From Paenibacillus alvei DSM 29 (GTDB lineage Bacteria > Bacillota > Bacilli > Paenibacillales > Paenibacillaceae): a stretch of 64,000 nucleotides of DNA. This document shows, piece by piece, positions 8,434 through 16,684 of this stretch (its first letter is position 1; each line of letters starts with the position of its first letter). The stretch is taken from assembly GCF_000293805.1 (NCBI RefSeq), contig NZ_AMBZ01000006.1, positions 372,001 to 436,000 of the forward strand, written 5' to 3'. The notes under the pieces were generated by a model. That model did not search any database and was not told the origin of the DNA. It worked only from the letters and a program-made list of their open reading frames with translations. The translations under genes and the position numbers were made by a program.

Positions 8434-9159
8434 ATGGAAATAACAAATAAGAGTTCAGGAGAGCCGCAACAGTATAAGCTTATGAACATACACGCGGGAG
8501 TCATGTTTACGCATGATGATCTTATGCGGCTTCGAACGATTAACGAACCATGGCCTGGTGAAAGTACGGCTCCGCGCTTTTTCCTAGGGCGAACGATTGA
8601 TGGAGCGGCGATATGGAGATTCCGCTACGACGTTTCCGGCGTATTGGTTGAAAAGCTGGAACAATTATGTGCGGATGAGCCTGTCATTACCGATATTCAT
8701 ACACGACCCAAGCATTGTGAGGCTTATATGGATCTCCTTCAGTCCGACCATTATACGATGGGGCCTTGTTATTATGTTCCCCCTATATCGATGCCTGTTT
8801 TACAGACGACTAGCATCACGAAGGATAATATAACAGATTGGGATTATAGCGGATTTAAATGGCTGCTCTCGGAAATCGAGTATGCTCAACCTTGTATCGG
8901 GATTGCAGTCGATAACAAACTGGTCTCGATTTGCCGCAGTGTCCGTATTTGTCTCCAAGCTCATGAGGCAGGTCTTGAGACACTAGAAGCATTTCGTGGC
9001 AAGGGATATGCATCAGAAGCAGTTGTCGGCTGGGCGCAGGCTGTTCGGAAGATGAATGCGGCCCCATTGTACAGTACGTTCTGTGACAATCTCTCCTCAC
9101 AGCGGGTCGCAGCAAAATGCAAACTGTCTATGTATGGAGTCAATTTCACGATCAAATAA
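8434..9159 (+). CDS. GNAT family N-acetyltransferase, two-part
   Basis: A 241-residue protein with an uncharacterised N-terminal half and a C-terminal GNAT core: AGLETLEAFRGKGYASEAVVGW is the acetyl-CoA loop and YSTFCDNLSSQRVAAKCKL the motif B region. ATG 8434 has GGAGGT 8 bases upstream. It is an isolated plus-strand gene ending at a bidirectional terminator shared with the EamA gene. The substrate is unknown. Confidence 0.8.
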   Translation: MEITNKSSGEPQQYKLMNIHAGVMFTHDDLMRLRTINEPWPGESTAPRFFLGRTIDGAAIWRFRYDVSGVLVEKLEQLCADEPVITDIHTRPKHCEAYMDLLQSDHYTMGPCYYVPPISMPVLQTTSITKDNITDWDYSGFKWLLSEIEYAQPCIGIAVDNKLVSICRSVRICLQAHEAGLETLEAFRGKGYASEAVVGWAQAVRKMNAAPLYSTFCDNLSSQRVAAKCKLSMYGVNFTIK

Positions 9160-9185
9160 ACCTAACCGTCATCATTGTAACATGC

Positions 9186-9215
9186 AAAAAAGCACCCGGT
9201 TCGGTGCTTTTTTTG
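9186..9215. terminator. Bidirectional terminator
   Basis: The stem AGCACC/GGTGCT is flanked by A5-6 on one side and T7 on the other. It serves the plus-strand acetyltransferase and the minus-strand EamA gene. Confidence 0.85.
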
Positions 9216-9247
9216 CTTTACTCCCATCGATCGTTATAGTGTCTATC

Positions 9248-10186
9248 TTATGCCTGCTTCTTAATTGTGCCGGCACGTTCACGCTGACGAAGCGGAATGT
9301 TCACACCAAGTACGCCTACGATAATAAGCCCAGCTCCAATTAGATGATATAGCTGCAAACTTTCGTGCAAAATGATAACGCCAGCCCCCATCGTCACCAA
9401 CGTCCCTAATTGTGTAAAAACACTCACCTTTACAGCTTCTAGCTTCGACAGCGCATAGTTCGTCAAGTATGCGGTCATCAAGGAGGACAGTACGCCCAAG
9501 TAGAGAATAGAGAGCAAGAACATCGAATCGGTCAACGGCTGCAACACGTTCCATGTCGTTCCTGCGGCAATATGCTGGAAGATCGCCATCGAATTAAAGA
9601 GCACGAATCCAAAGGAAGTCATGATGAAGGTTACATCCATAACTCCGTATATGCGCGTTCTCTTACGTGCGGCAACATTGTATCCCGCTAAGGAGAGCAC
9701 AGACAAGAAGACGAGCAAGATGCCTGATAAGCTTGTATTTCCAACGTTAACACCTTTCATCGCAAAGATATAAACAAGTCCCGAGACCGACAGAAGCAGT
9801 GCAATTTTCTGCTGCCATGTGGAATGTTCCTTCAGCCAATACGATGCGAATATCATGGTGAATATCGGCACAGCCGCCTGAATAATCCCAGCCTCCGAAG
9901 CGGATACGGTGACGAGCCCGAACGTTTGAAAGGCAAAAAACAATCCTGGGTAGAGAACTGCCAGCGGGACAATTGTGGCAACTTCCTTCCAACATAGGTT
10001 CAGCTTTACTTTTCCCAAAAGAACCAAGATCATGATGGCCGCAAAGGATGCCGTAAATCGATAGGCAAGCATGTCTAGCGAGTTTACGCTTTGCAGTGCG
10101 ATTTTTACAAACACAAAGGAAAATCCAATAATCAGTGTATTTAGTATGGCGGCGATATACGCTTTTCTCACAGCAGAATGATTCAT
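9248..10186 (-). CDS. EamA/DMT family transporter
   Basis: 312 residues with about ten hydrophobic helices in two EamA repeats (FVFVKIALQSVNSLDMLAYR and SLAGYNVAARKR...), the fold of drug/metabolite exporters such as YdcZ/RhaT relatives. ATG 10186 is chosen because AGAGGGA lies 7 bases upstream; a TTG at 10192 is less likely. It is divergent from a MocR regulator, a common arrangement in which the regulator controls an efflux gene for an amino-acid-like or vitamin-B6-related compound. The substrate is unknown. Confidence 0.9.
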   Translation of the reverse strand: MNHSAVRKAYIAAILNTLIIGFSFVFVKIALQSVNSLDMLAYRFTASFAAIMILVLLGKVKLNLCWKEVATIVPLAVLYPGLFFAFQTFGLVTVSASEAGIIQAAVPIFTMIFASYWLKEHSTWQQKIALLLSVSGLVYIFAMKGVNVGNTSLSGILLVFLSVLSLAGYNVAARKRTRIYGVMDVTFIMTSFGFVLFNSMAIFQHIAAGTTWNVLQPLTDSMFLLSILYLGVLSSLMTAYLTNYALSKLEAVKVSVFTQLGTLVTMGAGVIILHESLQLYHLIGAGLIIVGVLGVNIPLRQRERAGTIKKQA

Positions 10187-10204
10187 GATCAATCCCTCTT
10201 TTCC

Positions 10205-10300
10205 TTGCTTGCAAGCAATTGATTATTGAGAACCTACAATCATGTTAATCGCTGCAGCGTTATGCTACAATCAAGGAAAATATCATCTGTACCGGTACAG
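10205..10300. promoter_or_regulatory. Operator-like region between EamA and MocR genes
   Basis: The shared intergenic region holds two perfect 14-bp palindromes, TTGCTTGCAAGCAA (10205-10218) and CTGTACCGGTACAG (10287-10300). It also holds the direct repeat CTACAATCA at 10234 and 10265, 31 bases apart (about three helical turns). MocR regulators commonly bind direct or inverted repeats of this kind; assignment to this regulator is inference. Confidence 0.5.
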
Positions 10301-10322
10301 AATTGAGGTGAACGGATCATTC

Positions 10323-11684
10323 ATGTATAAATATGAGCAGGTGATTCAGGAACTGGAGCACAATCTGGAGAAGCTCACCTTCAAGGATGGGGATAAGCTC
10401 CCTTCCATTCGCGAGCTCGCCATTCAATATGGGGTCAATAAGAGTACCATCATTCGGGCACTGCATGATTTGGAGGAGAGACATCTCATCTATTCGGTAG
10501 CGAAGAGCGGCTATTATGTGGTTCGGGGACGAAATCAAACAGATGACACGAAACAAGGGCTCATTGATTTTGTATCCGCCGCGCCTGACCCAGGCGTGTT
10601 CCCATACTTGGACTTTCAGCACTGTATCAATAAAGCGATCGACACCTACAAAAATGATCTATTCATCTATGGGACATCGCAGGGACTGCCCTCTCTGCTT
10701 GCGTTGATGCAGCGTCATCTAGCCAATTATCAGGTATTTACACAGTTGTCGAACATCTTTATTGTATCAGGGGTGCAGCAGGCCCTCTCCATACTCTGTA
10801 CCATGCCTTTCCCGAACCAAAAAAGGATGATTCTTATTGAACAGCCTTGTTATCATCTGTTGGTCGAACATCTGCAAACGCATCAGCTTCCTGTAATGGG
10901 CATTCGCCGAACGGAACAAGGCATCGATATGGACGAGCTGGAACGAATTTTCTGTACGGAAAGCATCAAGTTTTTTTATACGATCCCAAGATTCCATAAT
11001 CCGCTGGGCTCTTCCTACCGAACCGAAGAAAAGAAGCGAATCTCTGCCCTCGCACGCAAATACGACGTATATATCGTCGAGGATGATTATCTGGCCGATC
11101 TGGAGCATAATTCGAAGTCCGACCCTTTATTTGCATACGATGAATCTAAGCATGTCATTTACTTGAAGAGCTACTCGAAAATTATTTTCCCAGGGCTTCG
11201 CATCGGGGTGGCTGTTATTCCGGATACACTGATCCAGACGTTTAATCGCTATAAACGAACCCAGGATATTGACAGCTCCATGCTGTCGCAGGGCGCGCTC
11301 GAAATCTACTTGAAGAGCGGCATGTTCGAGCATCATCGCGAGAAAATACGAACCTCGTATGCCAAAAGGTCACAGCTCCTGCAGACCGTACTGCGTGATT
11401 TATCCCGGCAGCAGCATGAACATTTCACATTCCCAAGCGCTTCATCCCGTCTAACGGTGCATACCCATCTGGAACTGCATGACAGACTGCCTGTGCAGCG
11501 GCTTATTTCGGATGCAAAAAAGAAATCGATTCATCTCGAATCGATCGAAAAGCATTACTTAGCTTCATTCCCGGCAAGCAATTTGTTGAAAATCAATGTG
11601 ACGAATGTGCCTGAAGATCGCATCGAGCATGGACTTCGTCAGCTCCTAGAGATCGTGAACAATATTCAGTTTAACAAAGGATAG
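10323..11684 (+). CDS. MocR/PdxR-type regulator, GntR plus aminotransferase domains
   Basis: 453 residues. The first 70 are a GntR winged helix (DGDKLPSIRELAIQYGVNKSTIIRALHDLEERHLI). The rest is a fold-type I aminotransferase-like domain with the PLP lysine in YLKSYSKIIFPGLRIGV and the upstream D of YIVEDDYLADL. Such proteins sense PLP or an amino compound. I start at ATG 10323 (MYKYEQV) behind GAGGTG; the frame upstream has no ribosome site. Divergent from the EamA transporter, its probable target. Confidence 0.9.
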   Translation: MYKYEQVIQELEHNLEKLTFKDGDKLPSIRELAIQYGVNKSTIIRALHDLEERHLIYSVAKSGYYVVRGRNQTDDTKQGLIDFVSAAPDPGVFPYLDFQHCINKAIDTYKNDLFIYGTSQGLPSLLALMQRHLANYQVFTQLSNIFIVSGVQQALSILCTMPFPNQKRMILIEQPCYHLLVEHLQTHQLPVMGIRRTEQGIDMDELERIFCTESIKFFYTIPRFHNPLGSSYRTEEKKRISALARKYDVYIVEDDYLADLEHNSKSDPLFAYDESKHVIYLKSYSKIIFPGLRIGVAVIPDTLIQTFNRYKRTQDIDSSMLSQGALEIYLKSGMFEHHREKIRTSYAKRSQLLQTVLRDLSRQQHEHFTFPSASSRLTVHTHLELHDRLPVQRLISDAKKKSIHLESIEKHYLASFPASNLLKINVTNVPEDRIEHGLRQLLEIVNNIQFNKG

Positions 11685-11711
11685 CCTAAGCAAAAGAACC
11701 CATACAAATCG

Positions 11712-11766
11712 AAAAAGGAGCAGCTCTCCTGGAAGACGATGATTGACATTCAAGAGTCCGCTCCTC
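11712..11766 (-). terminator. Terminator after the VOC gene
   Basis: Minus-strand arms AGGAGC...GCTCCT, with inner CTCT/AGAG pairing and TTTTTC following, downstream of the PhnB-like gene. The loop is long. Confidence 0.5.
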
Positions 11767-11789
11767 TTCCTTTCTCATGCAATTGCAAA

Positions 11790-12209
11790 TTATGTATTCG
11801 CCAGATTCAACTGCCACGATACACCGAACTTGTCCTGTACCCAAGCAAACTTAGCGCTCCAAGACGAGGCCTCAAGCGGCATCAACACTTGTCCTTCCTC
11901 AGACAACTCCCGAAATACTCGATCAATTTCTTCTTCCGAATCGCATGTCACGAACAAGGAAAAAGCCGGCGTAAACTCATGGCGATGCTGCTTGTCCAGG
12001 CTATCAATGCACATGAACACCTGCCCTTTCAATGAGAACATGGCGTGCAGCACCTTATCCTTATCAGCTTCGTCCAAATTAGGCATTGCATCTCCATGTC
12101 GTACAATGCTTATCACCTCAGAAGGTTGAAATATGGAAGTATAGTGCTTGATTGCCTCATCTGCATTCCCGAAAAACATCAGAAACGGATTGATATTCGA
12201 TGCGTTCAT
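11790..12209 (-). CDS. VOC family protein, PhnB-like
   Basis: A 139-residue glyoxalase-fold protein of the PhnB/3-demethylubiquinone-methyltransferase-like group: NPFLMFFGNADEAIKHYTSIF at the N-terminus, the HAMFSLKGQVFMCID middle strand, SLFVTCDSEEEIDRVF, and the FAWVQDKFGVSWQLNL end. AAAGGAGATGA precedes ATG 12209. Members often act on small metabolites or antibiotics, but no activity can be assigned here. It stands alone, convergent with the MocR gene. Confidence 0.88.
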   Translation of the reverse strand: MNASNINPFLMFFGNADEAIKHYTSIFQPSEVISIVRHGDAMPNLDEADKDKVLHAMFSLKGQVFMCIDSLDKQHRHEFTPAFSLFVTCDSEEEIDRVFRELSEEGQVLMPLEASSWSAKFAWVQDKFGVSWQLNLANT

Positions 12210-12626
12210 GCAAGCTCATCTCCTTTAGCCATTTATCTCCTCGCCACTCTACTAATATTTACGACTGCTGTCATACACATACCAAGCATCAGGTATAAAT
12301 ATGGCTTAAAATAAACACAGGGAAAGCATGACCTCATATGCCGCCTTTCTTTCCTACAACGGCCCGACAAAGCAAGAATATTGCTTATGGGGGCAATACC
12401 GTTGCAGATGCGAGTGCATCCGAGATGTTTTGGAGAGAGCTGCTTACCTTTCTTAGCGATTTTGATCATGGAAACTTGACTGCGTGGAAATCAAGTTCGT
12501 TACATCGATGCTGGAGATAAAAAATATAGCCAACGACACCCTTACCGCAGTGCCTTTGGCTTTATTTATCTCGTATCACTCCAACGTTTAGCAGTTGGAT
12601 AATAACGACCTCTTTTCACTTCATGT
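12210..12626. other. 417-base stretch without a supported gene
   Basis: Short open frames occur on both strands, but none has a ribosome site or recognisable protein. The right part holds the NUDIX terminator at 12531-12568. A plus-strand stretch near 12360-12520 reads like protein (NIAYGGNTVADASASEMFWR) and may be a relic, but I cannot place it. Confidence 0.4.
12531..12568 (-). terminator. Terminator after the NUDIX gene
   Basis: Minus-strand hairpin AGCCAA/TTGGCT followed by TATATTTTTTAT, 60 bases past the NUDIX stop. Confidence 0.6.
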
Positions 12627-13172
12627 TTATGAGGAATGGATCATAACTGCATATTTCTCCAAATACACCTCTCGCTGTACCTCATCCCATTCCAATGCAG
12701 GATCAATCTGAATTGCAATCATGTTCAGCAGCTTCCCTTTTTCAAATATGCAGTGATAGTCGTAGCAATGCATATCGCTTTTCATACCCTGAAGAACTTG
12801 AGGCATATTAGAGGCGACTCCTTGATTATGAACATCCATAATCCAGTCTACTCGTTTCCAATCCAAAATTCCTTCATCTGTTTTCATCGGCGTATCATAG
12901 GTAAAGCTCTCTTCCACGCTTGCTGCGTACAAATACATACCACCAAACCTCGTCCTGTCCACCATCCAACTGACGATACCCTTGAATGTCAAATCCTTGG
13001 GCGTAATCCCCGTTTCCTCCGCTAATTCGCGCTCCATTGATTCACGAGGAGATTCACCCGTTTCCAGCTTGCCGCCGATGCCGTTCCAGCACCCCATCCA
13101 GCTCGGCTTCTCTCGATTAAGCAGCAGAACCTCGTTTCCGCGTTGAATATAACAGATATTGTAGATTAGCAT
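12627..13172 (-). CDS. NUDIX hydrolase, MutT-like
   Basis: About 181 residues. The complete Nudix box runs from G34 to I56 (G-x5-E-x7-RELAEETGI), the metal-binding site for cleaving nucleoside diphosphate derivatives. The N-terminus MLIYNICYIQRGNEVLLLNR and the WNGIGGKLE context resemble 8-oxo-dGTP diphosphatases, but specificity cannot be read from sequence alone. ATG 13172 has CAGGAG 7 bases upstream. Confidence 0.9.
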   Translation of the reverse strand: MLIYNICYIQRGNEVLLLNREKPSWMGCWNGIGGKLETGESPRESMERELAEETGITPKDLTFKGIVSWMVDRTRFGGMYLYAASVEESFTYDTPMKTDEGILDWKRVDWIMDVHNQGVASNMPQVLQGMKSDMHCYDYHCIFEKGKLLNMIAIQIDPALEWDEVQREVYLEKYAVMIHSS

Positions 13173-13230
13173 ATTGTTTCTCCTGATGTTCTGTAATAGT
13201 TGTAATGATAGCAAGTTCGAGCCAAATCAT

Positions 13231-13641
13231 CTATTGGCGAAACAACCTGATTTGCGTTCGAAGCTGCACGAGCATGATTCCAGTTATCGTTCCAAAAACT
13301 AGGCTGATTAGCGACAGCGGCAACCCGACAAAAAGTATCAGCATGCCTAATGCCGGATCGTCTTCAGGGGCATTCACAACGTTAAGATTGATAATCAGTT
13401 GGAGTCCAACCATCCATACGATAAACCAAACGATATAAGCAACTGATGAGATTAGAAACTGCCTCCATTGTCCCTTTGACACGAGCATGGTAACTGACGC
13501 TGTGATTGCCGTTACTATAATAAAGCCATACATAAGTACGGAACCGAGCGAATTCTCGTCAGCCAAAACCATAAATCTGATGTATTGAAGACTTGCGATA
13601 ACATGCAGTAAGGCTGGCAGCGTGCGCAACAACCATTTCAC
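13231..13641 (-). CDS. Four-helix membrane protein, unknown
   Basis: 136 residues with four hydrophobic segments (LLRTLPALLHVIASL, VLMYGFIIVTAITASVTMLV, FLISSVAYIVWFIVWMVGLQLII, LGMLILFVGLPLSLISLVFGTI). The likely start is GTG 13641, with GGGGGG about 11 bases upstream. I do not recognise a family. It lies upstream of the NUDIX gene in the same direction, 58 bases apart. Confidence 0.6.
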   Translation of the reverse strand: MKWLLRTLPALLHVIASLQYIRFMVLADENSLGSVLMYGFIIVTAITASVTMLVSKGQWRQFLISSVAYIVWFIVWMVGLQLIINLNVVNAPEDDPALGMLILFVGLPLSLISLVFGTITGIMLVQLRTQIRLFRQ

Positions 13642-13700
13642 CTGGTACCCGTCCCCCCAATCATAACATAGCCTTATGTATCAGGAGCATATCCTGTACG

Positions 13701-14219
13701 TTATTCAGCGCCTAATGGCTTGGCATGATGAAACCGAATCATAGAGAAAGCATCAATTGTAGATGCGAGTACTGCACTGCAAATAGGATGCAAATTCGGT
13801 GTAAACCGCAATTCCACCCCAGCTCGTACGATGTGCTGAATGAGATTAGTCATCGGCTCTATCTGAATGGGCTCGACCGTTCGTTCCGAAATATAGTATC
13901 CAGCATTCGCATCTAATAACTGAAAGGTAGAATCTTCAAACGTATATTTATAGATCGTGGTATTGCTTATCTGCTCAAGCCAGTCATTCTCAACTACGAT
14001 AATTTTGTTTGCTACTGTGTGACCAAAGAATCTCGCTTCATCTTCCGTACTCATCTGGTCCGATTTTGCATAAATGACTCTAGGACAATCTCGGGGCAAA
14101 TAATAGTGAACCGCATTTTCCTCATTTATCGCCCATACTGCCGGCGGAATATGCGATTGTTTGGCTGGACGCGGTACAAATGTGGAAATGGTTGAGTCTT
14201 CACTAAAATGGTATAACAT
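13701..14219 (-). CDS. DUF6886 family protein
   Basis: 172 residues beginning MLYHFSEDSTISTFVPRP and continuing PPAVWAINEENAVHYYLPRDCPRV, the hallmark blocks of DUF6886, a widespread uncharacterised Bacillota family. There is no signal peptide or membrane helix, so it is probably cytoplasmic. AAGGAGATC precedes ATG 14219. No function is proposed. Confidence 0.82.
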   Translation of the reverse strand: MLYHFSEDSTISTFVPRPAKQSHIPPAVWAINEENAVHYYLPRDCPRVIYAKSDQMSTEDEARFFGHTVANKIIVVENDWLEQISNTTIYKYTFEDSTFQLLDANAGYYISERTVEPIQIEPMTNLIQHIVRAGVELRFTPNLHPICSAVLASTIDAFSMIRFHHAKPLGAE

Positions 14220-14345
14220 CGCTGATCTCCTTCATATGATCTAGTAGTTCACGTACTATTTATAAATCTATTCTTGTTGCCTGTTTATCACCGATACCTC
14301 CTGACTTCATACACCCGCTCATTGTAAACAACAACGATCACTCAC

Positions 14346-14888
14346 TTATTTGAATGTAGTATGATTGTTCACTTCCAACTCGATCAGTTCAACATGCTCC
14401 TCACCATAACTATCCGACCAGCGAAATTTGACATAACTGCCAGCGAAGTCATCCTTCGTCATGCTCCGCTCGAATTCAGTGGGCTTCCTTTGAATGGAGC
14501 CCAAGTGATCCAATTCCGATAAGATATGCACTCTGCCGTTCGTAGCTAGCATTCCACTCGTAAGAACCCCCTCTTCGCGCTCCCCGTGCTTCTCGTAATA
14601 TTCAATATAGAACGATGAGGAATCCTTAATATCCTTGGTGTCACCCAAGTAAGTCAATGTAGCTGATCCCCTTCGTATCGAATTGGGCGTTCGCATTACC
14701 TGATAATGACGAAGCTGCCAGTGCTCTGACTGCCCCTCTAACTCAAACACATCCATCGTTGGCTGTACAACCGCCTCTTTTTCTTTCTCTTTCTCTTTCT
14801 CTGTCATAAGACATCCTATCGTGATCAAGTTTGTAATAAGCAAAATAAGCGCTATCCCCCATGCTAACTTAGAATGACGCACGCTCAT
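14346..14888 (-). CDS. Membrane-anchored secreted protein, unknown
   Basis: 180 residues. Residues 9-27 form a signal/anchor helix (LAWGIALILLITNLITIGC). The cysteine could be lipidated, but the residues before it (T-I-G) fit the lipobox poorly. A run of KE dipeptides follows, encoded by a hexamer repeat (about 14777-14802), then a soluble beta-rich domain (HWQLRHYQVMRTPNSIRRGSA). I do not recognise the family. Confidence 0.6.
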   Translation of the reverse strand: MSVRHSKLAWGIALILLITNLITIGCLMTEKEKEKEKEAVVQPTMDVFELEGQSEHWQLRHYQVMRTPNSIRRGSATLTYLGDTKDIKDSSSFYIEYYEKHGEREEGVLTSGMLATNGRVHILSELDHLGSIQRKPTEFERSMTKDDFAGSYVKFRWSDSYGEEHVELIELEVNNHTTFK

Positions 14889-14966
14889 GCTCTACCTCCT
14901 TGTTCCTTTGGTCTATTCTTCTATTACCACTTCTGAATATATCCCGCCTTGCGCAAATACATCTCA

Positions 14967-15179
14967 TTAGAATGGATTCAAATCTGGAATCGGCTCATCA
15001 AGAGAGAAATACTTCACATCTAAACCCTCAAGATCATTAACAACCGGAATCCCCTGAACACCCAAAGCTTCATATACAGCAATTACATTGTAGGCTTGCC
15101 AAATATGAACATTTATTCCCAAATGGAGTGCGGCCATTATCCTAAAAATACCATGCGTTGTAAAGACGAAAAAAGCCAT
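14967..15179 (-). CDS. Small hypothetical protein
   Basis: 70 residues, MAFFVFTTHGIFRIMAALHL... ending DEPIPDLNPF. GGAGG lies 4 bases before ATG 15179, supporting translation. There is no membrane helix of full length and no recognised family. It follows an acetyltransferase gene by 34 bases and may share its transcript. Confidence 0.5.
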   Translation of the reverse strand: MAFFVFTTHGIFRIMAALHLGINVHIWQAYNVIAVYEALGVQGIPVVNDLEGLDVKYFSLDEPIPDLNPF

Positions 15180-15213
15180 CCTTCCTCCGATAAGAAAAGC
15201 TGGCTGTTAGGGT

Positions 15214-15771
15214 CTAATTTGCATTTACGTAGTAGATGAGATGATCTGTCCACGCGTCATTCTCATAAATGAAACCTTTTCGGATACACTCAAACTTCAT
15301 TCCAACCCCTTCTGCACATTTGATTGAAGGAGTATTCTCCAGGTTAATATGCGCCTCAATGCGATGGTAATTAAGTTTGTCAAACGCAAAAGTGATTGCT
15401 GCAGCTACAGCCTCTTTTCCATAACCCCTTCTCCAGTATTGATTATGAATCATATAACCTAATCTAGCCCATTGAAAATCATCCCGCAATAGCGTAGAAA
15501 AATCGATGGCCCCTACATGGGCGTTGTCTTCTTTTCGAAAGATGCCGAAAAAATATAGTTTATCTTCGGAAGCCAATCTTTGATGATTGTCTATCTCGAG
15601 TCGAAACCATTCTTCGGTGTATCTGCTCATCTCAACTTTGCCATCATCATATTTATGTTGTGCCGGCATCCTATTTTCATACCCAGCTAGCCAAGCGGAA
15701 TAGTCTTCACCTTCAAGCGGTCTAATAACGAGCAGTTCTGACTCGATGCAGCAAGTGAATTTTTTCAACAA
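15214..15771 (-). CDS. GNAT N-acetyltransferase, RimJ/RimL type
   Basis: About 185 residues with ESELLVIRPLEGEDYSAWLAGY at the start, WARLGYMIHNQYWRRGYGKEAVAAAI as the acetyl-CoA loop and AHINLENTPSIKCAEGVGM as motif B. The start is one of two adjacent TTG codons behind GAGGTG, at 15771 or 15768. A perfect four-copy 7-bp tandem repeat abuts the ribosome site. The substrate is unknown. Confidence 0.85.
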   Translation of the reverse strand: MLKKFTCCIESELLVIRPLEGEDYSAWLAGYENRMPAQHKYDDGKVEMSRYTEEWFRLEIDNHQRLASEDKLYFFGIFRKEDNAHVGAIDFSTLLRDDFQWARLGYMIHNQYWRRGYGKEAVAAAITFAFDKLNYHRIEAHINLENTPSIKCAEGVGMKFECIRKGFIYENDAWTDHLIYYVNAN

Positions 15772-15780
15772 AACACCTCA

Positions 15781-15808
15781 TCTTCAATCTTCAATCTTCA
15801 ATCTTCAA
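15781..15808 (-). repeat. 7-bp tandem repeat, four perfect copies
   Basis: TCTTCAA repeated four times on the plus strand (TTGAAGA on the coding strand), directly upstream of the ribosome site of the acetyltransferase gene. A change in copy number would alter promoter or leader spacing. Confidence 0.9.
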
Positions 15809-15830
15809 CGATGATTTTGATATAAAAATA

Positions 15831-16113
15831 CTATTTCTTCACGGTATACAGATAATTTTTGAGCATATCTCTGCACTGATCGTTCTTAACGAGCTCTTTT
15901 TCGACAGCCATCCCAAGATTGCTTGCCACTCGCTGTGAGGCCATATTATCCAAATCCATACTCATACTCTTGATAGCGCGCGATTTGCCGAACCAACCAT
16001 GGCAGACCAGAACCGCCATGGAGCATAAGCAGGATAGGAAGACCTTTGTTCGGTTCCACCGATCCGAACCTGCTCAATCTTATTGATGCCAGTATGAGAA
16101 ATGTTGAACTCTC
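15831..16113 (-). pseudogene. Composite relic: alpha/beta hydrolase start joined to GNAT end
   Basis: Read 5' to 3' on the minus strand, the segment begins with INKIEQVRIGGTEQ, the typical start of proline-iminopeptidase-like hydrolases. It then shifts frame to GLPILLMLHGGSGLP, which carries the oxyanion HGG motif. After a stop it continues in a third piece, DLDNMASQRVASNLGM, the motif B of a GNAT enzyme, ending at 15831. No piece is functional. The adjoining 16114-16340 shows further broken frames that I cannot identify. Confidence 0.55.
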
Positions 16114-16283
16114 TTTTTGCTAACCATTTCAAAGAGCTCCTCCTTGCAATCAGTGCGTTTCACGCCAACGATACCAATAATTTTGTATGTAAGCTTCTCA
16201 TCGAGATGCAAGACCTGCCAAGCATTCAATGCCATTTCTTAAAGGTGCTTGTTCCATTTTCTCCCCCTCCAATGAACGTTAGG

Positions 16284-16329
16284 CTGGATTCTACTAGCAG
16301 GCCCAGAACGGGATTGAATGAGAATCCAG
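16284..16329. repeat. 9-bp inverted repeat
   Basis: CTGGATTCT at 16284-16292 and AGAATCCAG at 16321-16329 are perfect inverted copies, just past the DUF4177 stop. The lack of a T-run makes a simple terminator doubtful. Confidence 0.45.
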
Positions 16330-16348
16330 TACTGGGCCAGTATGTACC

Positions 16349-16552
16349 TTATAAATAAACTTTGCGCTTGAATACTGCAATGATATCTCTGGACTGACCA
16401 TTGGTGGTGCTTGTGTCGAAGCAGGACACTAACTCCCATCCTTCGTACCCCGCCTCATTCAGCATTTGCTCGAAGCCATCTTCATCGACCTTACCGCCCA
16501 GAAACCCGCCTGTCTTATACTTCATCGTTCGATATTCCCATTTGGTATCCAA
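16349..16552 (-). CDS. DUF4177 domain protein
   Basis: 67 residues with the DUF4177 core: KWEYRTMKYKTGG, then LNEAGYEGWELVSCFDTS and DIIAVFKRK. The family is small, cytoplasmic and uncharacterised. An ATG at 16561 touches the GGAG ribosome site directly. TTG 16552 lies 9 bases from it and is the better start, so the site decides for the shorter protein. Confidence 0.8.
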   Translation of the reverse strand: MDTKWEYRTMKYKTGGFLGGKVDEDGFEQMLNEAGYEGWELVSCFDTSTTNGQSRDIIAVFKRKVYL

Positions 16553-16641
16553 TGATATCATCTCCTACAATAACCATAATATCTGTCGCTATCATTATAT
16601 CATGTTGCTTTGTACTGATTGTGACACAAGCACCAATCAAC

Positions 16642-16684
16642 AAAAACCGGTAGACGAAGGTCATAAGCCTTGTTTACCGGTTTT
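16642..16684. terminator. Terminator at the end of the YheO-type regulator
   Basis: A perfect 10-bp stem AAAACCGGTA/TACCGGTTTT with additional inner AAGG/CCTT pairing, overlapping the stop codon of the regulator. The A/T ends on both sides allow action in both directions. Confidence 0.75.

Noticed and set aside
12233..12520. Two short frames in the gap before the NUDIX gene
   Set aside because: No ribosome site or recognisable family; only the possibility of a relic is noted.
16101..16358. 85-codon plus-strand frame near the composite relic
   Set aside because: No ribosome site; it overlaps minus-strand relics and an inverted repeat, and looks like chance.
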